A stretch of DNA of 64,000 nucleotides from Leptospira_A sp046736045 (GTDB lineage: Bacteria > Spirochaetota > Leptospiria > Leptospirales > Leptospiraceae), in contig NZ_CP177134.1 of assembly GCF_046736045.1 (NCBI RefSeq), positions 2,604,001-2,668,000 of the forward strand, written 5' to 3'. A model generated the notes under the pieces. It was not told the DNA's origin. It searched no databases and saw only the letters and a list, made by a program, of their open reading frames with translations. Below are positions 43,633 through 52,130 of the stretch, one piece after another. Positions within the stretch are counted from its first letter, which is position 1; every line of letters begins with the position of its first letter. The position numbers were made by a program, and so were the translations under genes.

Positions 43633-44384
43633 AAAAAAAACTTACCTGGATACCAAACACACTCACTCTCGGAAACCTTACACTTGGATTTGTAGCCATG
43701 TTGGTTGCCTCCGAAATCGGACTTAGTTCGACACCTAGCCACGAATTGTTTCAATTGGCGGGAGTTTTCATCATCTTAGCTGCGTTATTCGATGGATTTG
43801 ACGGAATGGCTGCGAGAGCTTTGGATTGTACATCCGAATTGGGAGCTGACTTGGATAGCCTTGCCGACTTAACCACGTTTGGAATCGCTCCCGGATTTTT
43901 AATGTACAAAATGTTCTTGGACGAATACAAAATCGATCTTTTCGGCAGACCAGATTTGTTTCCTGTCGGGATGTTGGTTGCGGCTTTATTTCCTATTTGT
44001 GCGGCATACAGACTCGCCAGATTCAATGTGGCACATGATCCTGGCTCATTTCACGGATTGCCTTCTCCCGTTGCGGGAGTGGTTGTGGGGATTTTTCCGT
44101 TGGTGTTTCGGGTGGAACAGGTTCCTAAGCTGGTTGCAATTGCCTTTTTCATTTGTACTGCCCTACTGATGGTATCTACCATTCGTTATTCCAAACCGCA
44201 AGTTGCCATTCGGGGAATTTTCACCTGGAAAAGAATGGCTTTCGCTTTGGGAGGACTCGCATTACTCGTCTTAGCTGTAGGGATTTCAAAGTGGCCTCAT
44301 TTTCTATACGGGGCTGTCGGATTCTACGTATTTTCGGGGATCGTATCTTTTGTGATTCATACCATCCAAGAACTGCGTGTTTAA
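43629..44384 (+). CDS. pssA: CDP-diacylglycerol-serine O-phosphatidyltransferase
   Basis: Inner-membrane enzyme making phosphatidylserine, the precursor of phosphatidylethanolamine. The 251-residue protein has about seven helices. The CDP-alcohol phosphotransferase motif D-G-x2-A-R-x8-G-x3-D-x3-D is complete in DGMAARALDCTSELGADLD plus the following SLAD. NTLTLGNLTLGFVAM at the N-terminus is typical of PssA rather than PgsA. Its start overlaps the tsaD stop. The next gene follows after 80 bases. Confidence 0.92.
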   Translation: MKKKLTWIPNTLTLGNLTLGFVAMLVASEIGLSSTPSHELFQLAGVFIILAALFDGFDGMAARALDCTSELGADLDSLADLTTFGIAPGFLMYKMFLDEYKIDLFGRPDLFPVGMLVAALFPICAAYRLARFNVAHDPGSFHGLPSPVAGVVVGIFPLVFRVEQVPKLVAIAFFICTALLMVSTIRYSKPQVAIRGIFTWKRMAFALGGLALLVLAVGISKWPHFLYGAVGFYVFSGIVSFVIHTIQELRV

Positions 44385-44464
44385 CCTAAGCTCTTATGGT
44401 GTTTTAAAAAATTCTTTCTATAAAACGTTTGATTTTTTGAAATAAGGAACATACAAAAAGAACA

Positions 44465-45421
44465 ATGAAAATCAAGTTTTGGGGAGTGAGGGGTTCAATT
44501 GGTTCACCAATTCGTCCAGCTGGGGTAAAACAAAAAATCGAAAAGATTTTATCTTTAGCAAGCCCTACAGATATCCAAAACGAACAAAGTATCCGCAAGT
44601 TTTTAAATTCACTCAGTTTTTCCGCCTCGTCAACTTACGGAGGTAATACGACCTGCGTTGAGATCCGTGACAAAGATGACAATTTGATCATTATCGACGG
44701 TGGAACAGGACTCAGAGAACTGGGAAATTCCATTATGCCGACTGCCTTTGGAAAAGGGGGAGGTCATGCTCATTGGATTCTCACTCATACCCATTGGGAT
44801 CATATCCAAGGGATTCCTTTTTTTGTTCCTTTGTTTTTACCAGGAAACCATTTCGAGTTTCATTCTTCTTTTGAAGACATGGAAGATAGATTGAAATACC
44901 AATTCGTATTCAGTCATTTTCCGGTTTCCTTCGATCATTATGCCGCAAATAAAACCTTTCATTACGAAGAGGAAGGGAAAGAAGTTCAGCTCGGGCCTCA
45001 TATAACAGCCTTTAGTAAGGCAGTTCGTCATCCCGGAGGTAGTTTTTCATACCGGTTTACTGAAAATGGGAAATCGATTATATTCGCGTCCGATGCGGAG
45101 TTTAACCTGGATGAGATGGAAAATATAGATACTTACATCGATTATTTCAGAGACGCGGAAATCCTTGTGTTTGATACTCAATATACTTTTGAAGAATCTT
45201 TACAAAAGATAGATTGGGGGCATAGTTCCGCATCAATCGCCACGGACATCGCACTTCGTGCGAAAGTAAAAAAACTGATTATGTTTCACCATGATCCGTC
45301 GTATGACGATGATAAGTTGGATTTGGTATACTTGCGTGCTTTGAAATACAAAGAAATGTTTGATCCGCACGGCAAACTGGAAATCATTATGGCTCATGAA
45401 AGTTTAGAATTGGAGATATAA
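44465..45421 (+). CDS. Metallo-beta-lactamase-fold hydrolase
   Basis: A 318-residue soluble MBL-fold protein. The N-terminus IKFWGVRGSIGSP and the metal motif THTHWDHIQG (H-x-H-x-D-H) are seen, with further ligands likely in AVRHPGGSF, FASDAEF and the terminal MFHHDPSYDD. This subgroup (KFWGVRGS start) includes cyclic-phosphodiesterase-like proteins, and some members are fused to signalling domains. The substrate is not known. It begins at an ATG and ends one base before the GTG of glpK. Confidence 0.85.
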   Translation: MKIKFWGVRGSIGSPIRPAGVKQKIEKILSLASPTDIQNEQSIRKFLNSLSFSASSTYGGNTTCVEIRDKDDNLIIIDGGTGLRELGNSIMPTAFGKGGGHAHWILTHTHWDHIQGIPFFVPLFLPGNHFEFHSSFEDMEDRLKYQFVFSHFPVSFDHYAANKTFHYEEEGKEVQLGPHITAFSKAVRHPGGSFSYRFTENGKSIIFASDAEFNLDEMENIDTYIDYFRDAEILVFDTQYTFEESLQKIDWGHSSASIATDIALRAKVKKLIMFHHDPSYDDDKLDLVYLRALKYKEMFDPHGKLEIIMAHESLELEI

Positions 45422-45422
45422 A

Positions 45423-46916
45423 GTGGCAAAAAAGGAATATATCATCGGAATCGATGCAGGCACTACGGGGATTCGTACATTCTGTTTTAATGATAAAGGA
45501 AAAGTAATTGCTTCCGCTTACCAAGAGTTCAAACAACATTACCCTAAACCGGGCTGGGTCGAACACGATCCGGAAGAAATTTGGGCCAAGACGCAAAAAC
45601 TGATCGGAGATGTGATCAAGTCGGCGGATTTGAATCCTAAAGATGCAATCGCAATCGGGATTACAAACCAAAGGGAAACTTCCGTAGTTTGGGACCGCAA
45701 AACCGGCAAACCGATTTATAATGCGATTGTTTGGCAATGCCGCCGAACTTCCGATATATGCAACAATCTGAAAAAGCAAAGCCTCGAGTCCAATTTTAGA
45801 AACAAAACCGGGCTTGTTCTGGATGCTTATTTTTCAGGAACGAAAATTCAATGGATTTTGGATAATGTAAAGGGTGCTCGTGCGAAAGCGGAGAGGGGAG
45901 ATTTACAATTCGGAACCATTGACACATGGTTATTGTACAAACTCACCAATCATAAAGAACATAAAACGGATCATACAAATGCATCCCGTACTTTGCTTTT
46001 CAACATCCAAACCAAAGAATGGGATGAAGAACTCTGCGAAATTTTACGTGTTCCCAGTGCGATTCTCCCCCAAGCATTCAATTCCAAAAACCTTTTCGGT
46101 CATACATCAGGCGTAAAATCCCTTCCTGACGGTATCCCCATCTCTTCGTTAGTTGGTGACCAGCAAGGTGCGCTTTTCGGTCAATTATGCACGGAACCTG
46201 GAGAAGCAAAAAATACTTACGGAACAGGATGTTTCTTTCTGTTCAATGTCGGGGATGAGTTTAGAATTTCCAACCAAGGTTTGATTACGACTCTTGCACT
46301 TGGTCCGGAAGGAAAAACCGTCTATTGTTTGGAAGGTTCCGTATTTATCGGAGGAGCGGTTGTCCAGTTTCTTCGGGACAATTTGGAATTTTTCGAATAT
46401 TCCAAGGATTCTGAAAAATTGGTCAAAGCATTGAAAACGAAAGATGAAATTGTTTTTGTTCCCGCATTTGCAGGGTTAGGTGCACCCCATTGGGATCAGG
46501 AAGCGAGAGGTGCCATCTTCGGACTTTCCCGCGATACAACCCCCGCACAAATTACCCGTGCTGCATTGAAAGCGATTGCTCTTCAGTCATATGAACTCGC
46601 TCATGCGATGGAAAGAGAAACCGGCAAACCGCTTAAATTTTTAAGAGTGGATGGAGGAGCGACTGCCAACCAATGGCTGATGCAGTTCCAAGCTGATATT
46701 TTGGGCACAAGAGTGATTAGGCCGCAAAACGTAGATACTACGGTGCTCGGTGCCGCTTATTTGGCCGGTTTGGAAAGAGGGTTTTTCAAAAATGTTGCCG
46801 CTTTGAAAAAGCTGGAAACAAAAAATACCCAGTTCGAACCAAAGATGAAAGATTCGGAAAGAAAAGAAGAAATCACCCGTTGGAATGACGCCATTCGTCG
46901 TGTCAAAACAACTTAG
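45423..46916 (+). CDS. glpK: Glycerol kinase
   Basis: FGGY-family kinase making glycerol 3-phosphate, 497 residues, normal length. Motifs are IIGIDAGTTGIRTFCF, NQRETSVVWDRKTGKP, the FGGY-type signature GDQQGALFGQL, NTYGTGCFFLFNVG, and LRVDGGATANQWLMQFQAD. It starts at a GTG one base after the preceding gene and converges with the next gene, their stops overlapping by four bases. No glycerol transporter or glpD lies nearby. Confidence 0.95.
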   Translation: MAKKEYIIGIDAGTTGIRTFCFNDKGKVIASAYQEFKQHYPKPGWVEHDPEEIWAKTQKLIGDVIKSADLNPKDAIAIGITNQRETSVVWDRKTGKPIYNAIVWQCRRTSDICNNLKKQSLESNFRNKTGLVLDAYFSGTKIQWILDNVKGARAKAERGDLQFGTIDTWLLYKLTNHKEHKTDHTNASRTLLFNIQTKEWDEELCEILRVPSAILPQAFNSKNLFGHTSGVKSLPDGIPISSLVGDQQGALFGQLCTEPGEAKNTYGTGCFFLFNVGDEFRISNQGLITTLALGPEGKTVYCLEGSVFIGGAVVQFLRDNLEFFEYSKDSEKLVKALKTKDEIVFVPAFAGLGAPHWDQEARGAIFGLSRDTTPAQITRAALKAIALQSYELAHAMERETGKPLKFLRVDGGATANQWLMQFQADILGTRVIRPQNVDTTVLGAAYLAGLERGFFKNVAALKKLETKNTQFEPKMKDSERKEEITRWNDAIRRVKTT

Positions 46917-48064
46917 TAGTCAAACCATTGTAATGTGAATTCAAAATTTTTTCTTTCTCTTGTGATTCCCCCACCGAGTACTGCTAGGCCGGTGGAAAAA
47001 AAAGGAATCTCAATGATCAGATCCGGCGGAAGCCTGTGAAACTCATAGGCTTCGAAATCCTTCCTCGATAAAAACCAATCCAATCGCAAAACATCGATCC
47101 ACTCTTTGGTTTGAAAAAGCAGTTTCGTTTTGGTACGCCCGAAAAAATTCATATAAGGATTCGATTTCCAGAACTTGAACTTGTCAGTGTTTTCAAAATC
47201 CATTTGAATCGAATCGGTTTCTGTTTCTTCTTTGGAAGGGATTTTGTAAGTAAATATATTCCCTTCCTCATAGTATATATTTCTGGAAAATCTCCGATAT
47301 ACTTCCGTTTCCATTTTTTCAATCAGTCCTTCACCTTCTTTCGGTTCCATGGCGGGTGAATTTTGAATCATTTGGAATTTATTTTTAGAAACCGATTTTT
47401 GTAAAATCTCTCTCACCGGTTTGGAAAGTTTTGGCAATTCGAATTTGATGATTCTTTCTTCAAACGAAGAGATGAAATTTTGTATAAAAGGTCCGTGTAT
47501 CAAAGGGATGATTTCAGCAGTGAACATGCTGCTACTTAGAAATTTTGCAAATTCCAATTCATACGCGAATAGATTGGAAACGATTTTGTATTCTTCTTCC
47601 GGTGTTCCCGAATAAAGAATGCGAACCAGACGAAACAGAAAGTTTTTACTTTTTTTATCAAAATAAAGTGTTTCTATTTTTGCATTCACTTCTTCTTCCG
47701 AAAAATTCGGATTCACTATATCCCTAAGCGACAGGTATTTGTTTTGCCCGTATTTGGTTCGTTTGATTTTCGTTAGTTTATAGCTTTTGTCTTCTATCAT
47801 CCCTCCGGTTTGAATTTCACCCGTTTCCGGTTTCGGATGATTGTAATTCGGAGTATCAATCGATACGGAAGGGAATCCGATTCGGTTCCAATGAAGAGAA
47901 TATAAAAATTTGGGAATTAATATCGGTTCACTGTGGAGAGAGGGGAGTTCGGGAATTTTTGATTTGGGAAAGTCGTAAAATGGAGATCTGGTAGATTGGA
48001 TTCTCGCTACTGAGTTAGGTGTAGCAAATAAGAAATGGTAGTTGTTTCCTTCTTTATGGATCAA
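46913..48064 (-). CDS. Hypothetical protein with distant FliG-like region
   Basis: A 383-residue soluble protein without a named match. Residues ~160-255 show the helix pattern of FliG middle and C-terminal domains: FAYELEFAKFLSSSMFTAE corresponds to the family's NPxLAxxIxxxMFxFED, then PLIHGPFIQNFISSF to the iQxlLreVd stretch, and KPVREILQKSVSKNKFQMI to the region ending in NMSKRAAE. The flanks (1-150 and 260-383) are unlike FliG. The likeness was seen by eye and needs a profile search. It starts at a TTG overlapping the stop of the 80-residue gene, within a minus-strand run that includes flgM. Confidence 0.65.
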   Translation of the reverse strand: MIHKEGNNYHFLFATPNSVARIQSTRSPFYDFPKSKIPELPSLHSEPILIPKFLYSLHWNRIGFPSVSIDTPNYNHPKPETGEIQTGGMIEDKSYKLTKIKRTKYGQNKYLSLRDIVNPNFSEEEVNAKIETLYFDKKSKNFLFRLVRILYSGTPEEEYKIVSNLFAYELEFAKFLSSSMFTAEIIPLIHGPFIQNFISSFEERIIKFELPKLSKPVREILQKSVSKNKFQMIQNSPAMEPKEGEGLIEKMETEVYRRFSRNIYYEEGNIFTYKIPSKEETETDSIQMDFENTDKFKFWKSNPYMNFFGRTKTKLLFQTKEWIDVLRLDWFLSRKDFEAYEFHRLPPDLIIEIPFFSTGLAVLGGGITRERKNFEFTLQWFDY

Positions 48065-48303
48065 GAACTTGATTTTTTTAATTTCTTCTGGATTTTGATT
48101 CTAAACTTTTCCCAATGGTAATCTACTTTCAACTCTTCCAATTCTTTTTCCACACCGAAACGTAAAAAATCAAATATCTCCGAATGATCCATTCCAACGA
48201 TAATGGACAGATCGGTGATCACTCTTTCCAATCTGCGAGCGTCACGATCGCTCAAGGAAAATGTATTCATTAATTCTGTTTCGAACTCAGTTAATCGGAT
48301 CAA
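48061..48303 (-). CDS. Small hypothetical protein
   Basis: An 80-residue, strongly charged and probably all-helical protein, for example DRDARRLERVITDLSII and GVEKELEELKVDYHWEKF. There is no signal peptide or membrane segment. It lies 13 bases after the dehydrogenase-like gene and overlaps the FliG-like gene by four bases, so the three form one unit. Its function is unknown. Confidence 0.65.
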   Translation of the reverse strand: MIRLTEFETELMNTFSLSDRDARRLERVITDLSIIVGMDHSEIFDFLRFGVEKELEELKVDYHWEKFRIKIQKKLKKSSS

Positions 48304-48316
48304 AATCTTACCAAAC

Positions 48317-49483
48317 TTAAAATGCAGCGACTAGTATCGTCTCAATCTCATTTTTTGGCAATTCTCTGGGAAGGCAATCTAGAAAAGGGTAGGTAGCGGC
48401 AAGAGTTGCGATTCCGGGAAGATCGATTTTTTTCACTTCATACTCGGACAATCTCTGCGGAATTCTAAGTTCCAGATAAATCTTTCTGATTCCTTCCACA
48501 GCTTTGATCGCAGCTTCAATGACGGAAATGTTGGAAACATCTTCGTCCAAGGCTCTTGCGATCATCACATATTTACCTGCGGAAGAGGTGAGGTTGTATT
48601 CCATCACATGAGGCAGTAAAATCGACATGGCTTGAAAAATATCGAGGTTGGTGACAGTTGTTACTGCGAGAGAAAGAGCATAACAAAGTCCGAGAGAACT
48701 TGTTGATTGGGCAATTCCCGCGAGCAAACTGGCAGCATAAATTGAGTTTTTCGGACCGAGGTTACGCGGTTCTCTGATGGCAGGTACTATGTTTTTGGAA
48801 ATCAATTCGATTGCGCGTAATGCAGTAGAAGAAGTGATTTCATTCGCATACTTCGAAAGGATGCTATCGACCGCCGCGGATAAAATGGCGATTCCCGTTT
48901 TTGCCGTTTCCGTAGAAGACATGCCGGCACCGATTTTCGGATCGGATACTACCAGTTCCGGAAAAGCCCATTCATGAGCGAAATATTTTCTATTTTTATC
49001 TTTGTCGTCTACAACGGAAAAGAAAGGAGAACATTCGTTTCCTAAAAGAGGTTTTGTCGGAACGACGATAACCGGCAGTCCTCTTCTTTTCAATTGTTTT
49101 TTACCAACTAACAATTCTTCCGCAAACATATCATTTGTCGCCAGAAGAGCGGCCGCTTTACCGGCATTAATCGATTCAAACGATCCGTACGCTACCACAC
49201 AATCCGCGTTGGAGATACGAAGGAAATGTGCAGTTGAATCCAGATCTTTAAAATGAACTTTATCAACGATATCATCGAAGATAATCACTCCTTCCGAGTG
49301 TTTTTCCAAGCTGGTTTTGATAATGGATAATTCTTCTGCATTTTCCAGTTCTTTCTGGGTGGCGATGAGCACGACTCTGGTTCCTATGTTTTTAACAAAG
49401 GAACCTAATTTATAACCGCAGTCGATTTCGAAGTGAATTTTTGTGGGAAATTGGAAGTTGATCCATTCCGGGAGGACTGGCAT
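48317..49483 (-). CDS. Iron-alcohol-dehydrogenase homologue lacking metal ligands
   Basis: A 388-residue protein with the overall fold signs of group III alcohol dehydrogenases: YGSFESINAGKAAALLA at the cofactor loop, VPTKPLLGNECSP, and LLPHVMEYN. The four metal ligands (Asp, His, His, His) seem to be gone. Where the family has D-A-L-x-H, this protein has AILSA (199-203); where it has H-A-x-x-H and P-H-G, it reads YALSL (268-272) and DIF (281-283). The cofactor-loop Asp is also Asn. It is probably not a working dehydrogenase; a binding or structural role is possible. Start ATG at 49483. It lies between flgM and two unknown genes. Confidence 0.75.
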   Translation of the reverse strand: MPVLPEWINFQFPTKIHFEIDCGYKLGSFVKNIGTRVVLIATQKELENAEELSIIKTSLEKHSEGVIIFDDIVDKVHFKDLDSTAHFLRISNADCVVAYGSFESINAGKAAALLATNDMFAEELLVGKKQLKRRGLPVIVVPTKPLLGNECSPFFSVVDDKDKNRKYFAHEWAFPELVVSDPKIGAGMSSTETAKTGIAILSAAVDSILSKYANEITSSTALRAIELISKNIVPAIREPRNLGPKNSIYAASLLAGIAQSTSSLGLCYALSLAVTTVTNLDIFQAMSILLPHVMEYNLTSSAGKYVMIARALDEDVSNISVIEAAIKAVEGIRKIYLELRIPQRLSEYEVKKIDLPGIATLAATYPFLDCLPRELPKNEIETILVAAF

Positions 49484-49540
49484 ATGTCCTCCTAATTATA
49501 ACTAAATGAAGGTGGTAGAATCCGCAAAGAGGACAAATTG

Positions 49541-49566
49541 AAAGGACCCCTCACCACCTGTCCTTT
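49541..49566 (-). terminator. Possible terminator after flgM
   Basis: AAAGGAC (49541-49547) pairs with GTCCTTT (49560-49566) around a 12-base loop, directly after the flgM stop on the minus strand. GGTGGT (49511-49516) can also pair with ACCACC inside the loop. The T-run that follows on the minus strand is short, so termination may be partial. Confidence 0.35.
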
Positions 49567-49893
49567 TTACAGTTGTCCTAAAAATGTAGAAGCAATTTGG
49601 TCGGAAATTTTATCCAACATCTCGTTGGAAAGATTATCGTAATCTCCGTTCTTCAATCGATCTTTAACAGCTTTAATTTTTTCCGTGCGGTCTTCTTCAG
49701 GAGGAGCGCTTACGATCTGTTTGGCGATTTGCTTCACTTCAGATTGTAATTTTGCTTCGCTTGCTAGTTTTTTGGCCGCATCAGAGATCGAAATTGTGTC
49801 TACCGGACCGTTAGATTCTGTTTTGGAAGTAGAAGATGACTTTTTAGGTTCATAACCGTAACCACCGACTCTCCCTATTTTATCTACGTTCAT
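49567..49893 (-). CDS. flgM: FlgM-like anti-sigma-28 factor
   Basis: A 108-residue protein with the shape of FlgM, which binds sigma-28 and holds back late flagellar genes until the hook is complete. It has a glycine-rich, disordered N-terminus (MNVDKIGRVGGYG), then DTISISDAAKKLASEAK, and C-terminal helices with RTEKIKAVKDRLKNGDYD and LSNEMLDKISDQI. The second Met is chosen because AGAGGA lies about eight bases before it; the first ATG at 49917 overlaps rsmI. It is longer than enteric FlgM. The motif fit is good, but identity rests on pattern alone. Confidence 0.75.
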   Translation of the reverse strand: MNVDKIGRVGGYGYEPKKSSSTSKTESNGPVDTISISDAAKKLASEAKLQSEVKQIAKQIVSAPPEEDRTEKIKAVKDRLKNGDYDNLSNEMLDKISDQIASTFLGQL

Positions 49894-49913
49894 ACTATTT
49901 GTCCTCTTTCGAT

Positions 49914-50636
49914 TCAAGTATCGGAGATTATAGAAAATCCCTTAAGCGTTTTTTTTCTTAAATTCAGGAGAAATACGAATTCTCCCTTCGCTACAGGCGG
50001 ATTTTCCAAAAGCTCCTTTGGATTGGCATAATAACGTATCTCTTCGAAGGTCTTTGTCAATTCTCTTCCTACCAGAATCTCATTTTCCGGGAAAAGTTCG
50101 GCCAAAATTGGATAGAGGCGTGGTAATTTGTGAACTGACTCGTAAAATACAACCAAACCTTCGATTTTTCCGGCTTCCTCCAGCTCCTTTCGCTTTTTCC
50201 CTATTTTTTCAGATAAAAAACCTAAAAATAGAGTGGGATTTACCTGAAATCCGGAAACAGAGAGTAGGGCCGTAAGTGCTGAGGCACCAGGAACCGGAAC
50301 GACAGTATAACCTTTTTCCCGGGTCACTCGAACCAAATGGGAACCTGGATCAGATACTCCCGGAGTTCCCGCATCCGATACAAGGGCATAGGATTTGCCT
50401 TCTTTCATCCCCTGGATCATCGGTGCATAAGGTGTTTCGGAAGAATCTTTGTAAACAGGGTAAACTTTCGCGTTCACACCTAGTTTGGAGAATAATTTTT
50501 TGGTTTCGGAAAGGGACTCGCAATAGACTGCATCTACGGAATTCCAAACTTCAATGGCACGTGCGGTAACATCCCCCAAATTTCCAATGGGGGTTGCCAC
50601 AACATACAAACAGCCTTTTTCCGTGTTACGGGCCAA
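49914..50636 (-). CDS. rsmI: 16S rRNA (cytidine1402-2'-O)-methyltransferase
   Basis: SAM-dependent tetrapyrrole-methylase-fold enzyme modifying C1402 of 16S rRNA, 240 residues. Signature blocks are LYVVATPIGNLGDVTARA, ALVSDAGTPGVSDPG, VVPVPGASALTALLSVSG and FYESVHKLPR. It starts at an ATG overlapping the end of the upstream lipoprotein gene by 11 bases and is followed closely by flgM. Confidence 0.95.
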   Translation of the reverse strand: MARNTEKGCLYVVATPIGNLGDVTARAIEVWNSVDAVYCESLSETKKLFSKLGVNAKVYPVYKDSSETPYAPMIQGMKEGKSYALVSDAGTPGVSDPGSHLVRVTREKGYTVVPVPGASALTALLSVSGFQVNPTLFLGFLSEKIGKKRKELEEAGKIEGLVVFYESVHKLPRLYPILAELFPENEILVGRELTKTFEEIRYYANPKELLENPPVAKGEFVFLLNLRKKTLKGFSIISDT

Positions 50637-51393
50637 TGAATTGACAACCTGGAGGTTTGGTTCCTGCGGGACAAGCGCAACCTAATAGTTCTTTTCCGGC
50701 AATCAAACAGGGGTTGCACGCACTTCCCAGAGGACAAGCGCTCGCGGTTCCGCAATTGGCAGTGGCACAAACGGTATTGGTATTGCAGCCCGTATTGGTA
50801 GCACATAAGGAAAGGGGAGGCACTCCCAAACCTTGCGCTTCTATTTCATAACCACCCGAGCAGTTGGAAACACTCGCGGAAGGATTGGAGATCAGCCCAT
50901 TGGCAAGAAAGGAACGCAGTGTGAAGTTATAAGTCTGGCATTTTTGAAAAGGATACACACCGGGAGGGGGCACTTGGTACCGGACCCTTTTGGTAATTAT
51001 GTTTTTAGAATCCGTAGAATTTTGAAATGGTAAGTGAGGGAAACTGGGTTGTACCCCATCTTCCAACCATTCCCCGGAAATCGTTTGGATGATGGATGGT
51101 GTGGCCGTGGTAATGTAAAGGTTATAACCCTGAAATTGGGGTTCCCTATTCGTTATATAGTAACGGATTAAAAACTCAGGGCGGGGATTGGCATTAAAAT
51201 TTAAGACGTCCAACTCCATATTGTCAGTAATATTGCTATTGATCGCGACAACGGATAAAATTTGGGGAACCGCCGGAGGAACCAAAAAAACAAAAGGAGC
51301 AACAGGTGTATCCGTATTGGTTCCACAGCGAAAAAAGGAAAGTAAAGAAAGGCTGATCAGATATATTGGGTATGAGAAGAGGGTGCGTCGCAT
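50626..51393 (-). CDS. Putative lipoprotein with Cys-rich C-terminus
   Basis: A 255-residue exported protein. The signal YLISLSLLSFFRC ends in a loose spirochaetal lipobox. Residues ~40-180 look like a fibronectin-III or Ig-type beta domain (VAINSNITDNMELDVLNF, GYNLYITTATPSI). The last ~60 residues hold about 13 cysteines in short spacing (CATNTGCNTNTVC, then CGTASACPLGSACNPC and GCACPAGTKPPGC), EGF- or metallothionein-like. Probably surface-exposed. It overlaps rsmI by 11 bases. No named homologue is recognised. Confidence 0.7.
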   Translation of the reverse strand: MRRTLFSYPIYLISLSLLSFFRCGTNTDTPVAPFVFLVPPAVPQILSVVAINSNITDNMELDVLNFNANPRPEFLIRYYITNREPQFQGYNLYITTATPSIIQTISGEWLEDGVQPSFPHLPFQNSTDSKNIITKRVRYQVPPPGVYPFQKCQTYNFTLRSFLANGLISNPSASVSNCSGGYEIEAQGLGVPPLSLCATNTGCNTNTVCATANCGTASACPLGSACNPCLIAGKELLGCACPAGTKPPGCQFIGP

Positions 51394-51434
51394 GTAAAAA
51401 AACGTTCCCTCCCACGATTTTAGGAATTCAATCT

Positions 51435-52127
51435 ATGGGAATCCAAAAAAAAATACTCTATTTAGCTTTCGCAGCTCTCATTCTATTCTTTGTCGCATTG
51501 CTTTTTACCTTCCGCGATGATGACGCCGAAAAAGAAAAAAAAGACAAAAAGTCAAAAGCTCTCTCCTATCTTTTGGGAGGAGGCGGCAAAGGGCAAACCA
51601 ACAATCCGCTGGGCGTTCGGGGAGAGGATGCAGAATCCATCTTCGATTCGGATTATTATAAATCCGGTGGAATGAAATACGAAGAGGAATCAAGAATTGC
51701 AAACAATTCCGATGATGGGGAAATTCCCATCAACCCTCAAACCGGCAAACCGTATCCTCCCGAAGCGATGGAAACATTCAATGAACTACGGGAACTTTTT
51801 CCTGATAACGATTTGATTCCCAAACGTTTGACTCCGGAACTCAAAGCACAGCAGGAACAACAAGGACAAAAACTTGCACAAGCCACCACGGCAGTGTTTG
51901 GTGGGAATCCTTCCGGAAATGATGTTCAGTTTTATTATTCCCATGTTAAAAAACAAGGGAATGACAGAATGGAGATCATCAATTATCTGATTGAGAGTCA
52001 GGGTGGTGAAGATGCCGAAATGGATAAAAAATTTCAGGAAATCCTAACGAACATTAAACTCCAAAACGAACAGGTAGATAAAGAGATGGAGTCCGCCTAC
52101 AATAAAGCGGGACTTTCTTTTCCTTAA
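51435..52127 (+). CDS. Membrane-anchored hypothetical protein
   Basis: A 230-residue protein starting at the ATG of MGIQKKIL, with AGGA nine bases upstream; upstream in-frame starts would add an unlikely basic stretch. One N-terminal helix (ILYLAFAALILFFVALLFTF) anchors it. A Lys/Asp-rich linker follows, then an acidic, mostly helical domain (about residues 100-230, with PEAMETFNELRELFPDN and a coiled-coil-like end). It has no recognised domain. It is convergent with nadE, three bases apart. Confidence 0.7.
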   Translation: MGIQKKILYLAFAALILFFVALLFTFRDDDAEKEKKDKKSKALSYLLGGGGKGQTNNPLGVRGEDAESIFDSDYYKSGGMKYEEESRIANNSDDGEIPINPQTGKPYPPEAMETFNELRELFPDNDLIPKRLTPELKAQQEQQGQKLAQATTAVFGGNPSGNDVQFYYSHVKKQGNDRMEIINYLIESQGGEDAEMDKKFQEILTNIKLQNEQVDKEMESAYNKAGLSFP

Positions 52128-52130
52128 TTA

